Positions 42,359-51,383 of a DNA stretch of 64,000 bases are shown here, piece after piece. The DNA lies in the NCBI RefSeq assembly GCF_000758525.1, contig NZ_CP009241.1, forward strand, positions 62,001 through 126,000, written 5' to 3'. Position 1 is the stretch's first letter; each line of letters begins with the position of its first letter. The notes beneath the pieces are model-generated. The model was not told the DNA's origin. It made no database searches and saw only the letters and a list, made by a program, of their open reading frames with translations. The DNA is from Paenibacillus sp. FSL H7-0357. GTDB lineage: Bacteria > Bacillota > Bacilli > Paenibacillales > Paenibacillaceae. The translations under genes were made by a program, and so were the position numbers.

Positions 42359-42520
42359 TATGCACCGAAACAGTGACGTATCGACAAGGTTAAATGCTTA
42401 AAGGCACATTCATTTACTTCAAATTAGTTTCAAAAGATTACAAAGTTGTTACTACTGGTACAGGCATCATTGTACCAGAGGATTTACAGTTTTGCAAATA
42501 CCCTAAATCACGTTGTAACC

Positions 42521-42565
42521 AAAAGAAGAGTCCCGCCCTTTATCTGGGGCAGTGACTCTTCTATT
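42521..42565 (-). terminator. Terminator after the membrane-protein gene
   Basis: AGAAGAGTC and GACTCTTCT form a 9-bp stem; on the minus strand TTTT follows. It closes the M1 peptidase/membrane-protein unit. Confidence 0.7.
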
Positions 42566-42585
42566 ATGCCAAGGGACTGGCGTAA

Positions 42586-43416
42586 TTATTGTGGAAATGT
42601 TTTGCTGCACCAAAGGTGATACTGCCCCGCTATGCTCCACATTTTGAACAGCGTTGAGGGAAGCGGTGAAAATTGCCGGAACAGCAGTGCGGGCAGGCCT
42701 GGACAGAAAAGTGCGGTCACTCCGGAGAGCAGCAGCAGAAGCAGGCCGCCGGCGCCGAACAGTGCAGATATACAGGTGGAAGGGAGGATTACCCTAAGGC
42801 CAACCAGCAAGGAAGAGAACATGCCTGTTCCTCCGGTGAAGCCAAACTGCATGTACAGCAGCAGAATGCGGATCAGGTAGAAGTACAGGAGCCAGGCCAG
42901 AACATAAGGAACCAGTCTCAGCAGCAGGGTATAATCGAGAATACCGCTGAGGAGAAGCCCGTACATTTTGGGGAGAAGCCAATACAGCGGTGCTGCGGCC
43001 AGAAGCCATTCCGCTAGACTGAACAGCAGTACGGGGAGTCCGTAAAGCTTCATTCCGGGAAAAAAGAACATTCCCCGCTCCCCTTTGCGCTCCTGGTGCA
43101 GCTCATGCAGCAGCCCTGCACGGATAAAGGGGGAGCATAGCAGCCGTAGCGCTGAGAGGGCCAGCAGCAGCCAGAGCCAGCGCAGCACCCCGGGGTCTGT
43201 GCCCAATGCAGTCTGTCCTTCGATATAATACAGCAATCTGCCTATTCCGCTGCCGCCGGCGTGTGTATCGGGATAACGGAGCAGCACCGGGATGAGGGCT
43301 GACCTGACGAATCTGTACAGGAAATAGCCCCAAAGCAGCCGATAGATAAAAAGCAGAATCAGAATATAAAATTGCTCTTTCATGCTGTACCAGCCGCGGG
43401 TTATCGATCTTTTCAC
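42586..43416 (-). CDS. Multispanning membrane protein of unknown function
   Basis: A 276-aa protein very rich in Leu with about six TM segments (for example FYILILLFIYRLLWGYFLY, VLRWLWLLLALSALRLL, LPVLLFSLAEWLLAAAPLY, LLLLLLSGVTALF). No motif suggests a catalytic or transport role. It starts 11 bases after the M1 peptidase gene on the same strand, so the two are probably co-transcribed and may work together. Confidence 0.8.
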   Translation of the reverse strand: MKRSITRGWYSMKEQFYILILLFIYRLLWGYFLYRFVRSALIPVLLRYPDTHAGGSGIGRLLYYIEGQTALGTDPGVLRWLWLLLALSALRLLCSPFIRAGLLHELHQERKGERGMFFFPGMKLYGLPVLLFSLAEWLLAAAPLYWLLPKMYGLLLSGILDYTLLLRLVPYVLAWLLYFYLIRILLLYMQFGFTGGTGMFSSLLVGLRVILPSTCISALFGAGGLLLLLLSGVTALFCPGLPALLFRQFSPLPSTLFKMWSIAGQYHLWCSKTFPQ

Positions 43417-43427
43417 AATCCTTCACC

Positions 43428-45455
43428 TCACCAGACAAGAGTTCCGAGCAGGGTTTCAAGCAGCTTCGTTGCACTAAGCGTCCAGCGGGAGAGCGTCTTT
43501 CGCTCCAGCTCCGCCAGTCTAAAATTGTTGAGATGCTTACTCTCCAGCAGAATGGAGTGATCCGGATCAATCTCTGCGGACAAAAGAGGCGCTTTGTAGG
43601 CTAGCTGAAAGGTGGTTTCCTTCTCTGTTCCATTCCAAAACTGCTGGACGGTATAGCCATCCAGGAAGGTGAACTTTATCGGGACGTCACCATACTGATT
43701 TCCTTTATTGCTGACCGCTACTGAGCTTTCGTAACGGGCATTATCATCGCCGCCCTCTTTTTTAGGGTCAGAGATTTTAATATGATCAATCGAAAAATCC
43801 GGAGAACCGCCGCTGTATACATATTGGTCGAAGTAGGCTTGCCAGGATTTTTTGGTCACCTTCTCCACGATTTTCTGGAAGTCAGCGGTAGAAGGATGCC
43901 GGAAGCGGAACTTACGGGTATAGGCCGCCATTAGGGTATCCATCGTCTTGGTTCCGACCTGCTGTTCGATATCCTTCAGCACCAGCTTGCCGCGGATGTA
44001 CACATTTCTGGCATAGGAATCGGCAGGAGTGTATTTCCAGGTTTCCAGGTCAAGCGGCTGGGAGGATGTCACCAGGCTGGCCTGCAGGACATGATTGGAT
44101 GATACCCCATACTCCTGCTCCATCAGCCTGTCTTCGGCGTAGGAAGTGAAGCTTTCGTCCAGCCAGGCCTCCTCGAATTCATTGCTGGCTAACATCCCGT
44201 AGAAATATTGATGGCCGATCTCATGAATGACCGTGCGCTCCAGAGAGGTCCCTGGAGAAGCCTCAGCTGCGCCAAAAGCAGTAACCAGTGTGGGATATTC
44301 CATCCCGCCGGCGCCGTTGCCCTCTTTGGGAGGTACGACGATGGATAATGTAGAGTAAGGATAAGGTCCGTACCATTTGCTGAAGTTGGTCAGGGCGGCC
44401 TTCGCTGCCTGGAAATAACGCTCCTGCAGATGTTTATGCAGCGGGTCCAGATAAAGCTTGATTCTCACGCCAGGTACATGGTCTGTAGAGAAGGCCTCCT
44501 CGGCTACCACAAAGTCCGGAGAAGCGGCCCAGGCGAAGTCATGTACATCATCCGCATAAAATTGGTACACCTTCTGATCTTGCTTCAGCTTGGCGCTCTT
44601 GACCGGGAACCCGCTTGCGCCAACGATATAATTGGGGGGGACGGAGATGGTTACATTGTAGATACCGAAATCGCTGTAAAATTCGGATGTTCCGTGATAT
44701 TGGTGCAGATTCCAGCCTTCCTCTTGTACACCCCGGGTACCGGCAGGTTCATAGACGCTCAGTTTGGGAAACCATTGCCCGGCCATCACGAAATTGCCGG
44801 CGGAACCCATGCGGGCGAATATTTTGGGCAGCTTAACTTCAAACTGGACCTTAAGCGTTACGCTTTCCCCTCCGTTAACCGGCTGCGGGAGATGCACCTT
44901 TACGAGTGTCTTGTCATTGACATTGCCATCATCAGGCTGCACATATTGCAGCCGCTGCATGAGCGAGACTCCCTCCGTAGTCCGGAGATCGGTCAGGGTC
45001 ATGCTGCCAAATCCGTTCGCTGGCATGGCATCACCCCGGAGTTCGCCTCCAGATTCTTTCATAAACGTAGTATCCTCAGAAGCAAATGCGTTTGGATAAA
45101 GATGAAAGTAGAGTTCTTGTACCGGTTTTAGGCCCGGGTGAGTCCAGGTCACCGTCTCTGTGGCTCTTAGAGAGGTGGTGTCCGGCAGCAGCTGCACGTC
45201 GATATGATACTCCACTACCCGCTGGCTTAACGCCTTCGAGACCGGAAGGGGAGTGCTCTCGGGAAGAACGGGCTGCACGGCTTTGGGCTTAGGCAGGGCA
45301 GCGGGGGACTTGGCCTCTTTTTGAACAGCAGCAGTTAGAACGGCAGGGCTGTGCTCTGCACCATACCCTGAAAGGACCCCTATTCCCCCTCCCAGCAGAG
45401 TGAGGGCGGACAGGGCCGCAAAGACGATAATGTACCTTAATGACAGTGGCTTCAT
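43428..45455 (-). CDS. M1-family zinc metallopeptidase
   Basis: The 675-aa protein has an N-terminal TM/signal segment (IIVFAALSALTLLGGGIGVL), a beta-rich N-terminal domain, and a gluzincin catalytic domain. The exopeptidase motif appears as GAGGMEYPTL. The zinc site HEIGH is followed 18 residues later by the third ligand Glu in EEAWLDESF, as in M1 aminopeptidases. It probably acts outside the membrane. ATG 45455 lies about 9 nt after GGGAGGA; the frame is open 9 codons further up without a ribosome site. It forms a unit with the membrane-protein gene downstream. Confidence 0.9.
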   Translation of the reverse strand: MKPLSLRYIIVFAALSALTLLGGGIGVLSGYGAEHSPAVLTAAVQKEAKSPAALPKPKAVQPVLPESTPLPVSKALSQRVVEYHIDVQLLPDTTSLRATETVTWTHPGLKPVQELYFHLYPNAFASEDTTFMKESGGELRGDAMPANGFGSMTLTDLRTTEGVSLMQRLQYVQPDDGNVNDKTLVKVHLPQPVNGGESVTLKVQFEVKLPKIFARMGSAGNFVMAGQWFPKLSVYEPAGTRGVQEEGWNLHQYHGTSEFYSDFGIYNVTISVPPNYIVGASGFPVKSAKLKQDQKVYQFYADDVHDFAWAASPDFVVAEEAFSTDHVPGVRIKLYLDPLHKHLQERYFQAAKAALTNFSKWYGPYPYSTLSIVVPPKEGNGAGGMEYPTLVTAFGAAEASPGTSLERTVIHEIGHQYFYGMLASNEFEEAWLDESFTSYAEDRLMEQEYGVSSNHVLQASLVTSSQPLDLETWKYTPADSYARNVYIRGKLVLKDIEQQVGTKTMDTLMAAYTRKFRFRHPSTADFQKIVEKVTKKSWQAYFDQYVYSGGSPDFSIDHIKISDPKKEGGDDNARYESSVAVSNKGNQYGDVPIKFTFLDGYTVQQFWNGTEKETTFQLAYKAPLLSAEIDPDHSILLESKHLNNFRLAELERKTLSRWTLSATKLLETLLGTLVW

Positions 45456-45560
45456 AACTGTGATTCCTCCCGTGACAAGCATCTACGGGATGTATATGTT
45501 TGCATTCGCCGCATTATTAGCTAAAATTAAATTATTAGTGAAAGGAAAGGATGTGCACTT

Positions 45561-46067
45561 GTGGATAACGTACAACCGGAGGGCAAGAAACAGATTGCCT
45601 TAAATATTGTGAATGCCAAGAGCAAACATAAAGGCTTCGGCGCAGGCTCCATTGATTTGAACAATGTATCGCCCGTTATTATTGACGGCGGTGAAGCAGT
45701 TATCGATATCGGTGCCATGCATGCCAAGAGTAAGGTAGAGAAGGGGATTAAGTTCTCCATGAACCGCGAGGATGTGCCGGCGGGCAGACAGGTCTGGGTT
45801 GTCTGGGTAGCTGTAGACCGTACGGCGGAGGGCCAGTTCTACGGGGGCATTACCGCTTGCGAGATGTGGATTGATACAGAGGCACGGCGCGGCTGGAAAA
45901 TTCTTGCCGATCATGTGAACAAGCTGGATGCTGCTCTGAAGCGGAAGATCATTCTGGAGGGGCTCGGTACAGTGGAAAGAGCGGCGCTTAAATCACTGCT
46001 GATTTCTCATAATGAAGCTTGGTGGAATGCCTCTCCGGAAGAGCTGAAAGCGGCACTGTCGGAATAG
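45561..46067 (+). CDS. ywhD: YwhD family protein
   Basis: A 168-aa soluble protein with the YwhD-family core LNNVSPVIIDGGEAVIDIGAMHAKS and KFSMNREDV. The function is unknown. In B. subtilis ywhD lies next to the gene for penicillin-binding protein 2D; here a class A PBP gene lies 1.6 kb away. Start is GTG at 45561 after GGAAAGG. It ends at a strong terminator. Confidence 0.8.
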   Translation: MDNVQPEGKKQIALNIVNAKSKHKGFGAGSIDLNNVSPVIIDGGEAVIDIGAMHAKSKVEKGIKFSMNREDVPAGRQVWVVWVAVDRTAEGQFYGGITACEMWIDTEARRGWKILADHVNKLDAALKRKIILEGLGTVERAALKSLLISHNEAWWNASPEELKAALSE

Positions 46068-46102
46068 GAGATGTCCCCTGCAACATACTTTGTTTCAAGC
46101 TA

Positions 46103-46144
46103 AAAGGCTTGGCCCTCCCGAAACGGGAAAGGCCAAGCCTTTTG
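46103..46144 (+). terminator. Terminator after ywhD
   Basis: AAGGCTTGGCC pairs with GGCCAAGCCTT, with an inner CTCCCG/CGGGA stem. TTTTG follows. Confidence 0.9.
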
Positions 46145-46182
46145 AATGCTCATGAGGGATGAATCAAGATGTTTGTGTTCAT

Positions 46183-46653
46183 TTATCTGCCTGCTGCATT
46201 GATCTTGCGCTTTAGCTGGCTGACTCTGGCCTGGCTGATGCCAAGAACCTCGGCAAGCTCCTTCTGGTTGGCATACGGATGGTCCGCGATGGCCTTCTCG
46301 AGACGCTGGCTCATTTCCTCTGTCTTTGTTCTCCGGCCGCCACGCAGTAATGCAGTGTTGTCTTCAACAGGACTTACCGGTTGCTCTGCCGCATCGGAAA
46401 CAAGCCCGGGATCTCCCAGCTCTTTGAGGCAGCTGTTGCAAATAAACTGATCTTTAAAGTAAGTTACATGATCAAGGCTTCTGCAAAAAGTGCATTCTGT
46501 AGAGGTGTACTTTCTGAGCACAATAATCTCTTCATTCAGAATGAAGAACTCGATAGGATCTCCAATGTCAATATTACGTGTCATGCGGATTTCTACGGGA
46601 ACCACAATTCTACCAAGACTGTCTAAACTCCGGATCATGCCTGTATCTTTCAT
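46183..46653 (-). CDS. AbrB-type regulator with zinc ribbon and C-terminal HTH
   Basis: The 156-aa protein has three parts. An AbrB/SpoVT swapped-hairpin DNA-binding domain spans residues 1-50 (TGMIRSLDSLGRIVVPVEIR). A zinc-ribbon-like part (CTFC ... CNSC, about 54-75) follows. The C-terminal segment (about 105-156) contains an HTH (ANQKELAEVLGISQARVSQL). Typical AbrB proteins are about 95 aa with only a short C-terminal multimerisation domain, so the second DNA-binding module is unusual. Targets are unknown. Confidence 0.85.
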   Translation of the reverse strand: MKDTGMIRSLDSLGRIVVPVEIRMTRNIDIGDPIEFFILNEEIIVLRKYTSTECTFCRSLDHVTYFKDQFICNSCLKELGDPGLVSDAAEQPVSPVEDNTALLRGGRRTKTEEMSQRLEKAIADHPYANQKELAEVLGISQARVSQLKRKINAAGR

Positions 46654-46774
46654 CTCATGTCCCTCATTTGCATCTTTATATTTTTGTGTGGATATCTATG
46701 ATTATAACAGTAATTGTAAGTTAAGAGAACGGGGGAAACGCATACATTTATAGGAATTTGGCGAATAAAGGGAT

Positions 46775-46811
46775 GAAAAACCTCTGCCTGCGGAGGTCCG
46801 CTAGCAGAGGC
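46775..46811 (-). terminator. Terminator after mpg
   Basis: On the minus strand CCTCTGC (with an inner CGGACCTCCG stem) pairs with GCAGAGG and is followed by five T. Confidence 0.8.
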
Positions 46812-46870
46812 TGATTAGGGTTCATTATTTTTTACCCAATTCCGGGATACCGAAACAGGCAGGGAAATCT

Positions 46871-47551
46871 TTAAACTCTGAAAGAGCTGGCCTGCTTATC
46901 ATTTACCGAAACGTAAGGATTGTTCCTGAGATAGAAACGCCAGGGCAGCTCCGCATACTCTTCAGCATAGGGAATATTGATGCGGGGAGCCTGTACAATA
47001 TCAAGAGCTTCGGGGCTTGCGCCCTGCTCCAGCCAGAGCGGCCCGCCCGGTATGTCCAGGCGGATTTCATTCAGGCTTTTGTCGATCCGCAGCGCCCGGC
47101 AGAGCTTGCCCGGACCGCCCGACAGGTCGGACGGCTTCTTGATGCCTATGCCCCGGTAAGATGCCATCCGCTCCGCATCGGCGGGAGTGAGCGGCTCCAC
47201 CGCGCGGATTAATACCGCATGCGGATTGTCTTGCGCGGCGGTTACCACATTGAGGCAGTGGTACATACCATATATGAGATATACATAGGCGGTGCCGCCG
47301 GAGCTGAACATTACTTCGGTTCTGGCGGTGCGGCGGCCGCCATAAGCATGGCTGCCTTTGTCTTCGGCGCCTCCGTAGCTTTCCGTTTCCACGATGCGGC
47401 AGCGTATATCCCCGTCTTCCGTGCGCCGGACCAGATGCTGGCCAAGAAGAAGCGGCGCGGCCCTAAGCGCTGTATGCGCATAGATCTCCGGGGACAGAAG
47501 TGGAGAAGAAGGGAACGCTTCCCTGCCGCTGGCAGCGTTATTCGCATTCAT
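46871..47551 (-). CDS. 3-methyladenine DNA glycosylase (AAG/Mpg family)
   Basis: This monofunctional glycosylase removes alkylated purines. The AAG fold is recognised by LLGQHLVRR, VETESYGGAEDKGSHAYGG with the catalytic Glu, TEVMFSSGGTAYVYLIYGMYHCLNVV (inserting Tyr), and the C-terminal PWRFYLRNNPYVS. The start at 47551 gives 226 aa, near the family size. The upstream extension in the same frame has no ribosome site. Confidence 0.92.
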   Translation of the reverse strand: MNANNAASGREAFPSSPLLSPEIYAHTALRAAPLLLGQHLVRRTEDGDIRCRIVETESYGGAEDKGSHAYGGRRTARTEVMFSSGGTAYVYLIYGMYHCLNVVTAAQDNPHAVLIRAVEPLTPADAERMASYRGIGIKKPSDLSGGPGKLCRALRIDKSLNEIRLDIPGGPLWLEQGASPEALDIVQAPRINIPYAEEYAELPWRFYLRNNPYVSVNDKQASSFRV

Positions 47552-47654
47552 AGATTGATGGCACCTCTCCCTGGCGAAGCAGGGCTTAAAGCCTGTGCTT
47601 CTGCCGTTCATTGGTCCCATCGTAGCGCAGACGGGGCAATGGCTGCAACAAGGA

Positions 47655-49724
47655 TCAGTTCATCCACCAGCGTTTAATGTCGCTCCACAAGGAATGTTCA
47701 TCCTTGGCAGGGACTGCGCTGTCCTTTGATCCGCCGGATGGAGCGGTGTCTTCGCCTGCACCATGCTGGTCACAATATTCCGTAGGTTCTGTACCGCTGA
47801 TGAAGGTTTCCAGCTCCTTCTCGGGGCAGGCGGCTGTGGCCAGCTTGCCGGATTGCGGGTTAATGTACACGCTGACTACGCCGTCGGGAATCGGAAAAGT
47901 TTTTGGCGGGACATTTGCCAGCGCTTTTTCCGTGAACTCCGCAAAAATTGGCGCAGCCCGCCTTCCGTCAGACGTGGCGATTTCACGCCCTTTATCATAG
48001 CCCACCCAGACTGCGGTAGACAGCTCGGGGGTGAAGCCGACCATCCAGCCGTCGGTGTCAGTGGTGCCGGTCTTGCCGGCCACGGGACGTTTGATAACGG
48101 AGGCAACACGATTTCCCGTACCGCCGCTCTCGAATACACCTTCCATCAGCCGGGTCAGCACATAGGCCGCTGCCGGCTCGACAACCTTTTGCCCCTGGCC
48201 CTGTGGAGCTTCATAGAGCAGATTGCCTTTGGAGTCAGTAATCTTGAGGATAGCCGTCACAGGCAGCTTAGCCCCTCCGCCGCCAATCACCGCGAAGGCT
48301 GAGGCCATCTCCAGCGGACTGACCGGCGAGGTGCCGAGCGCTAGTGAGGGCACGCTTTGCAGCGGGCTGCCGATACCCATATTAGCGGCCATTTCGGCGA
48401 CCTTATCCGCCCCTACCTTCATAATGGTATTCACGGCATAAATGTTGTCAGAGGCGGCAATCGCCTGACGCATATTGATCTCTCCAAGATATTTGTCGCC
48501 AAAGTTGCGGGGCTGATAGGTTTTGCGGTTATTGTCGTAATGGAACAGCGTCGGCTGGCTGTTAAAGACAGACAGTCCGGTCATCGTCTTGGACGAGAGT
48601 GCGGTCAAATACATAATTGGCTTAAAGGAAGATCCCGGCTGGCGCGTTGTGGCCAAGGCATGGTTGAACGGGTTGGTGCGGTAATTTGTGCCTCCGACCA
48701 TCGCTTTGATATAACCGGTGCGGGGGTCGATGGAGACAAGGGCGGTCTCCAGCTCACTGCTGCCGTCCATTCCTTTATCGACAGCATCCTCTGCCGCCTG
48801 CTGCATATCGGAATCAAGGGTGGTATAGACTTTCAGCCCGCCCTGGTCCAGCTCATCGCTGCTGATATGGAGGGTGTCGATGACAAGACTGCGCACATAA
48901 TCGCGAAAATAAGGTGCGGCTACAGTGGTGTCCTTCTGACCCTGAGGCTTGAAATTCAAGCCTTCCCGGGCTGCCGTCTGGGCCTCCGCATCGGTAATAT
49001 CGCCTACATTGGCCATCGCAGACAAAATGATGCCCTGCCGCTTCTTGGCATTCTCCATATGCGTATACGGCGAATAGTAGGTCGGGCCCTTGGGAATCCC
49101 GGCAAGCATGGCGCTCTCGGCCAGATCCAAATCCGCCGCAGCTTTGCCGAAATACATTCGTGCAGCCGCTTCAATGCCGTAGGCTCCATGTCCGTAATAG
49201 ATTTCATTTAAATACATGTTCAGGATTTCGTCTTTACTAAACTTCATCTCAAGCTGCATCGTATATAAAGCTTCCTTCGCCTTACGGGTCCAGGTCTTCT
49301 CATGGGTCAGATAAAGATTGCGCGCAAGCTGCTGGGTCAGGGTGCTGGCCCCCTGCGTGCGTTTGCCCGCCTCCAGATTGACGAGTACAGCCCGGGCCAT
49401 ACCTTTTAGATCAAAGCCGGAGTGGTCGTAGAACTTACGGTCCTCCACGGCCAGTGTTGCCTGTATGAGCAGCGGAGAAATCTCTTCCAGCTTTACAGGG
49501 TCCCGGCTACGTCCATCGTTGGTGAAGGTGGCCAGCACATTGCCCCGGGAATCGAGCAGCTTGGAGCGGATATCATCTCCGATCGGAGGAAGGTCTTTCT
49601 GATATAGATAGCCGATCAATGCCCCGGAAGCGAGCAGCAACAGTACGGTCATGACGGCCAGCAGCCGGAACAGCCCGCGGAAGCGGTGTTTCTTTGCCTT
49701 GGGTTTATCAGAATCGCGCGGCAT
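47655..49724 (-). CDS. Class A penicillin-binding protein (bifunctional transglycosylase/transpeptidase)
   Basis: The 689-aa protein has a basic cytoplasmic tail and one TM anchor (about residues 20-42). A GT51 glycosyltransferase domain follows (about 60-235) with catalytic Glu in AVEDRKFYDHSGFD, QGASTLTQQLARNLYL and NEIYYGHGAYGIEAAA. The transpeptidase domain has SxxK in RQPGSSFKPIMYL, SxN in AASDNIYAV and KTG in AGKTGTTDTDGWM. The end is a Ser/Asp-rich tail. It polymerises and cross-links peptidoglycan. Nearby ywhD suggests the B. subtilis PBP2D (pbpG) group, but the exact orthologue cannot be settled here. Confidence 0.94.
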   Translation of the reverse strand: MPRDSDKPKAKKHRFRGLFRLLAVMTVLLLLASGALIGYLYQKDLPPIGDDIRSKLLDSRGNVLATFTNDGRSRDPVKLEEISPLLIQATLAVEDRKFYDHSGFDLKGMARAVLVNLEAGKRTQGASTLTQQLARNLYLTHEKTWTRKAKEALYTMQLEMKFSKDEILNMYLNEIYYGHGAYGIEAAARMYFGKAAADLDLAESAMLAGIPKGPTYYSPYTHMENAKKRQGIILSAMANVGDITDAEAQTAAREGLNFKPQGQKDTTVAAPYFRDYVRSLVIDTLHISSDELDQGGLKVYTTLDSDMQQAAEDAVDKGMDGSSELETALVSIDPRTGYIKAMVGGTNYRTNPFNHALATTRQPGSSFKPIMYLTALSSKTMTGLSVFNSQPTLFHYDNNRKTYQPRNFGDKYLGEINMRQAIAASDNIYAVNTIMKVGADKVAEMAANMGIGSPLQSVPSLALGTSPVSPLEMASAFAVIGGGGAKLPVTAILKITDSKGNLLYEAPQGQGQKVVEPAAAYVLTRLMEGVFESGGTGNRVASVIKRPVAGKTGTTDTDGWMVGFTPELSTAVWVGYDKGREIATSDGRRAAPIFAEFTEKALANVPPKTFPIPDGVVSVYINPQSGKLATAACPEKELETFISGTEPTEYCDQHGAGEDTAPSGGSKDSAVPAKDEHSLWSDIKRWWMN

Positions 49725-49873
49725 GGCATCAGGCTCCTTCTTTATAAATATCTAAATTATAGGAAACGACAGCTGTATTCTTTTTTCCTCATTAATTTTC
49801 ATTATGGGGAAGGATGGGATCAGATATTCAGGAGACCTGTACTTTGCATCAAAAGAGATAAGAGGGAGCCGTT

Positions 49874-49906
49874 TGAAGACGGTGACCAAATTGTCTTCTT
49901 TTTGTG
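49874..49906 (+). terminator. Hairpin in the leader upstream of the beta-propeller gene
   Basis: GAAGAC pairs with GTCTTC over a 12-nt loop, followed by TTTTTG. There is no ORF before it in this orientation, so it could be an attenuator of the downstream gene or the end of a short RNA. Confidence 0.5.
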
Positions 49907-49994
49907 ATTTTCTCTGGTGGATCGAGCAGCGGCGGGGGAGTATAACAGAGTAGTGTTTACTGAAAAGGGTATATATCTTACAGGAGGTGTTCTC

Positions 49995-51173
49995 ATGAAT
50001 TGGACCCATAAAATACATCACACGGCTTTAACGCTCCTCTCGGCGGGCCTTTTGGCGGTTTCCGGCTGGGGAGCATCCGCTTCACCGGCGCAGGCAGCGT
50101 CAGCACCGGCACCTGCCTGCGGCAGCGGTGATCACGGATTGTTGCAGGAATTGCAGGCGAAACTGAGCAGCACCCAAAGCGCACCGCCCAGCTTTAACGA
50201 TCTCCAGTTTCTGAGCGCAGATACAGGCCGGGCGGCAGGAAACGGCTTTATGATCGGTACGTCGGATGGCGGCTGTCACTTTCAGGAGATCTACAAGGGA
50301 CAATGGAACTTCCGCCAAATGGATTTCCCGGACAACGTCAAAGGTTGGGCGCTGGCTTCAGTTCAAGATGGTTCAGCGGTCTATCTGATTACAACCTCTG
50401 ACGGAGGCTCTACCTGGAAGAGACTTTCGGACAAGGCGGTAACTTTTGAGCGAATCGATTTTACAGACAGGATGCACGGCTTTGGGTACAACCGGACCTC
50501 TACCTACTACACTGCGGACGGCGGCCTTAGCTGGAGCAAGATCTCAACACCGGCCAACACGAGCGGCGCAGAGTTCAGCAGCCGCAGTAACGGTTGGGCA
50601 GTTGTAACTGCACCGGGTTCCGGCTACCGGATCATGAAGACTACGGATGGCGGCTCCACTTGGAAGCTTAGCCTGAAGTCCGCCTTTGACTATCCTGAAT
50701 CAGGACGAATCTATGCGAAGGGTGATCAAGTATACGCCTTGCTATACGGGGGGAGCGGTATGTCGCAGACCTCTTATTCACTGTATGCCAGCGGTAATAA
50801 GGGCAACAGCTGGCGCAGAGTAATTGCCGAGGATTCGGCTGGTGGCGGACCTGCGCCGGGCAGCGGCGCCGAGCCGCTCAAGACTGGACCAGCTTCCGGG
50901 AAACCGGGCAACATGCAGCTGGTCGGCAACAGCACCGCTTTTCTGTTCGGCTTCTCTCCGGCGGGAGAGAAGGTAGCCGTTGGCAGGACCTATAACAGCG
51001 GCAAGCAGTGGTCAAATCAGCCGGCCATTTCTGGAGTTGACGGAATGATTTCCTTTACCGGCAGCAAAGCGGGCTGGATGGCCATGAAAGGCGTCAATAG
51101 TTCCTCCCTGTACGCTACGGAAGACGGCGGTACCACCTGGAAGCTGAAATTGACTTTTAAAGGAACAGAATAA
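49995..51173 (+). CDS. Secreted YCF48/BNR-repeat beta-propeller protein
   Basis: A 392-aa exported protein: the signal peptide MNWTHKIHHTALTLLSAGLL... is cleaved near AQAAS. The mature part carries repeated Asp-box motifs (TSDGGCHF, TSDGGSTWKRL, TADGGLSWSK, TTDGGSTWKL, TEDGGTTWKL) as in sialidase/YCF48-type propellers. There are no catalytic sialidase residues that I recognise. A Gly/Pro-rich insertion at about residues 275-310 interrupts the repeats. ATG 49995 follows CAGGAGGTGTTCTC. It is monocistronic. Confidence 0.88.
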   Translation: MNWTHKIHHTALTLLSAGLLAVSGWGASASPAQAASAPAPACGSGDHGLLQELQAKLSSTQSAPPSFNDLQFLSADTGRAAGNGFMIGTSDGGCHFQEIYKGQWNFRQMDFPDNVKGWALASVQDGSAVYLITTSDGGSTWKRLSDKAVTFERIDFTDRMHGFGYNRTSTYYTADGGLSWSKISTPANTSGAEFSSRSNGWAVVTAPGSGYRIMKTTDGGSTWKLSLKSAFDYPESGRIYAKGDQVYALLYGGSGMSQTSYSLYASGNKGNSWRRVIAEDSAGGGPAPGSGAEPLKTGPASGKPGNMQLVGNSTAFLFGFSPAGEKVAVGRTYNSGKQWSNQPAISGVDGMISFTGSKAGWMAMKGVNSSSLYATEDGGTTWKLKLTFKGTE

Positions 51174-51209
51174 TTATCCGGCAGCGGAACCGCTTGGTCC
51201 TGCACGAAT

Positions 51210-51236
51210 GGCGGCTCCTCTGGGGGCCGCTTTTGC
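51210..51236 (+). terminator. Terminator after the beta-propeller gene
   Basis: GCGGCTCC pairs with GGGGCCGC across a 4-nt loop (one G-U pair); TTTTG follows. Confidence 0.85.
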
Positions 51237-51383
51237 ATTTCGGACATCTAGTTACTACCCCGGGAAAGTGTGTTTTTTTCGCCGGTATGGTAAAATTTTA
51301 TGTACTTTCTAAGGAAGGCGCCCGGCGTGTGAAAGGGTTGCTTATCTAAACAATCTTGATTAATCATTAGGAGGACTTCCAAT

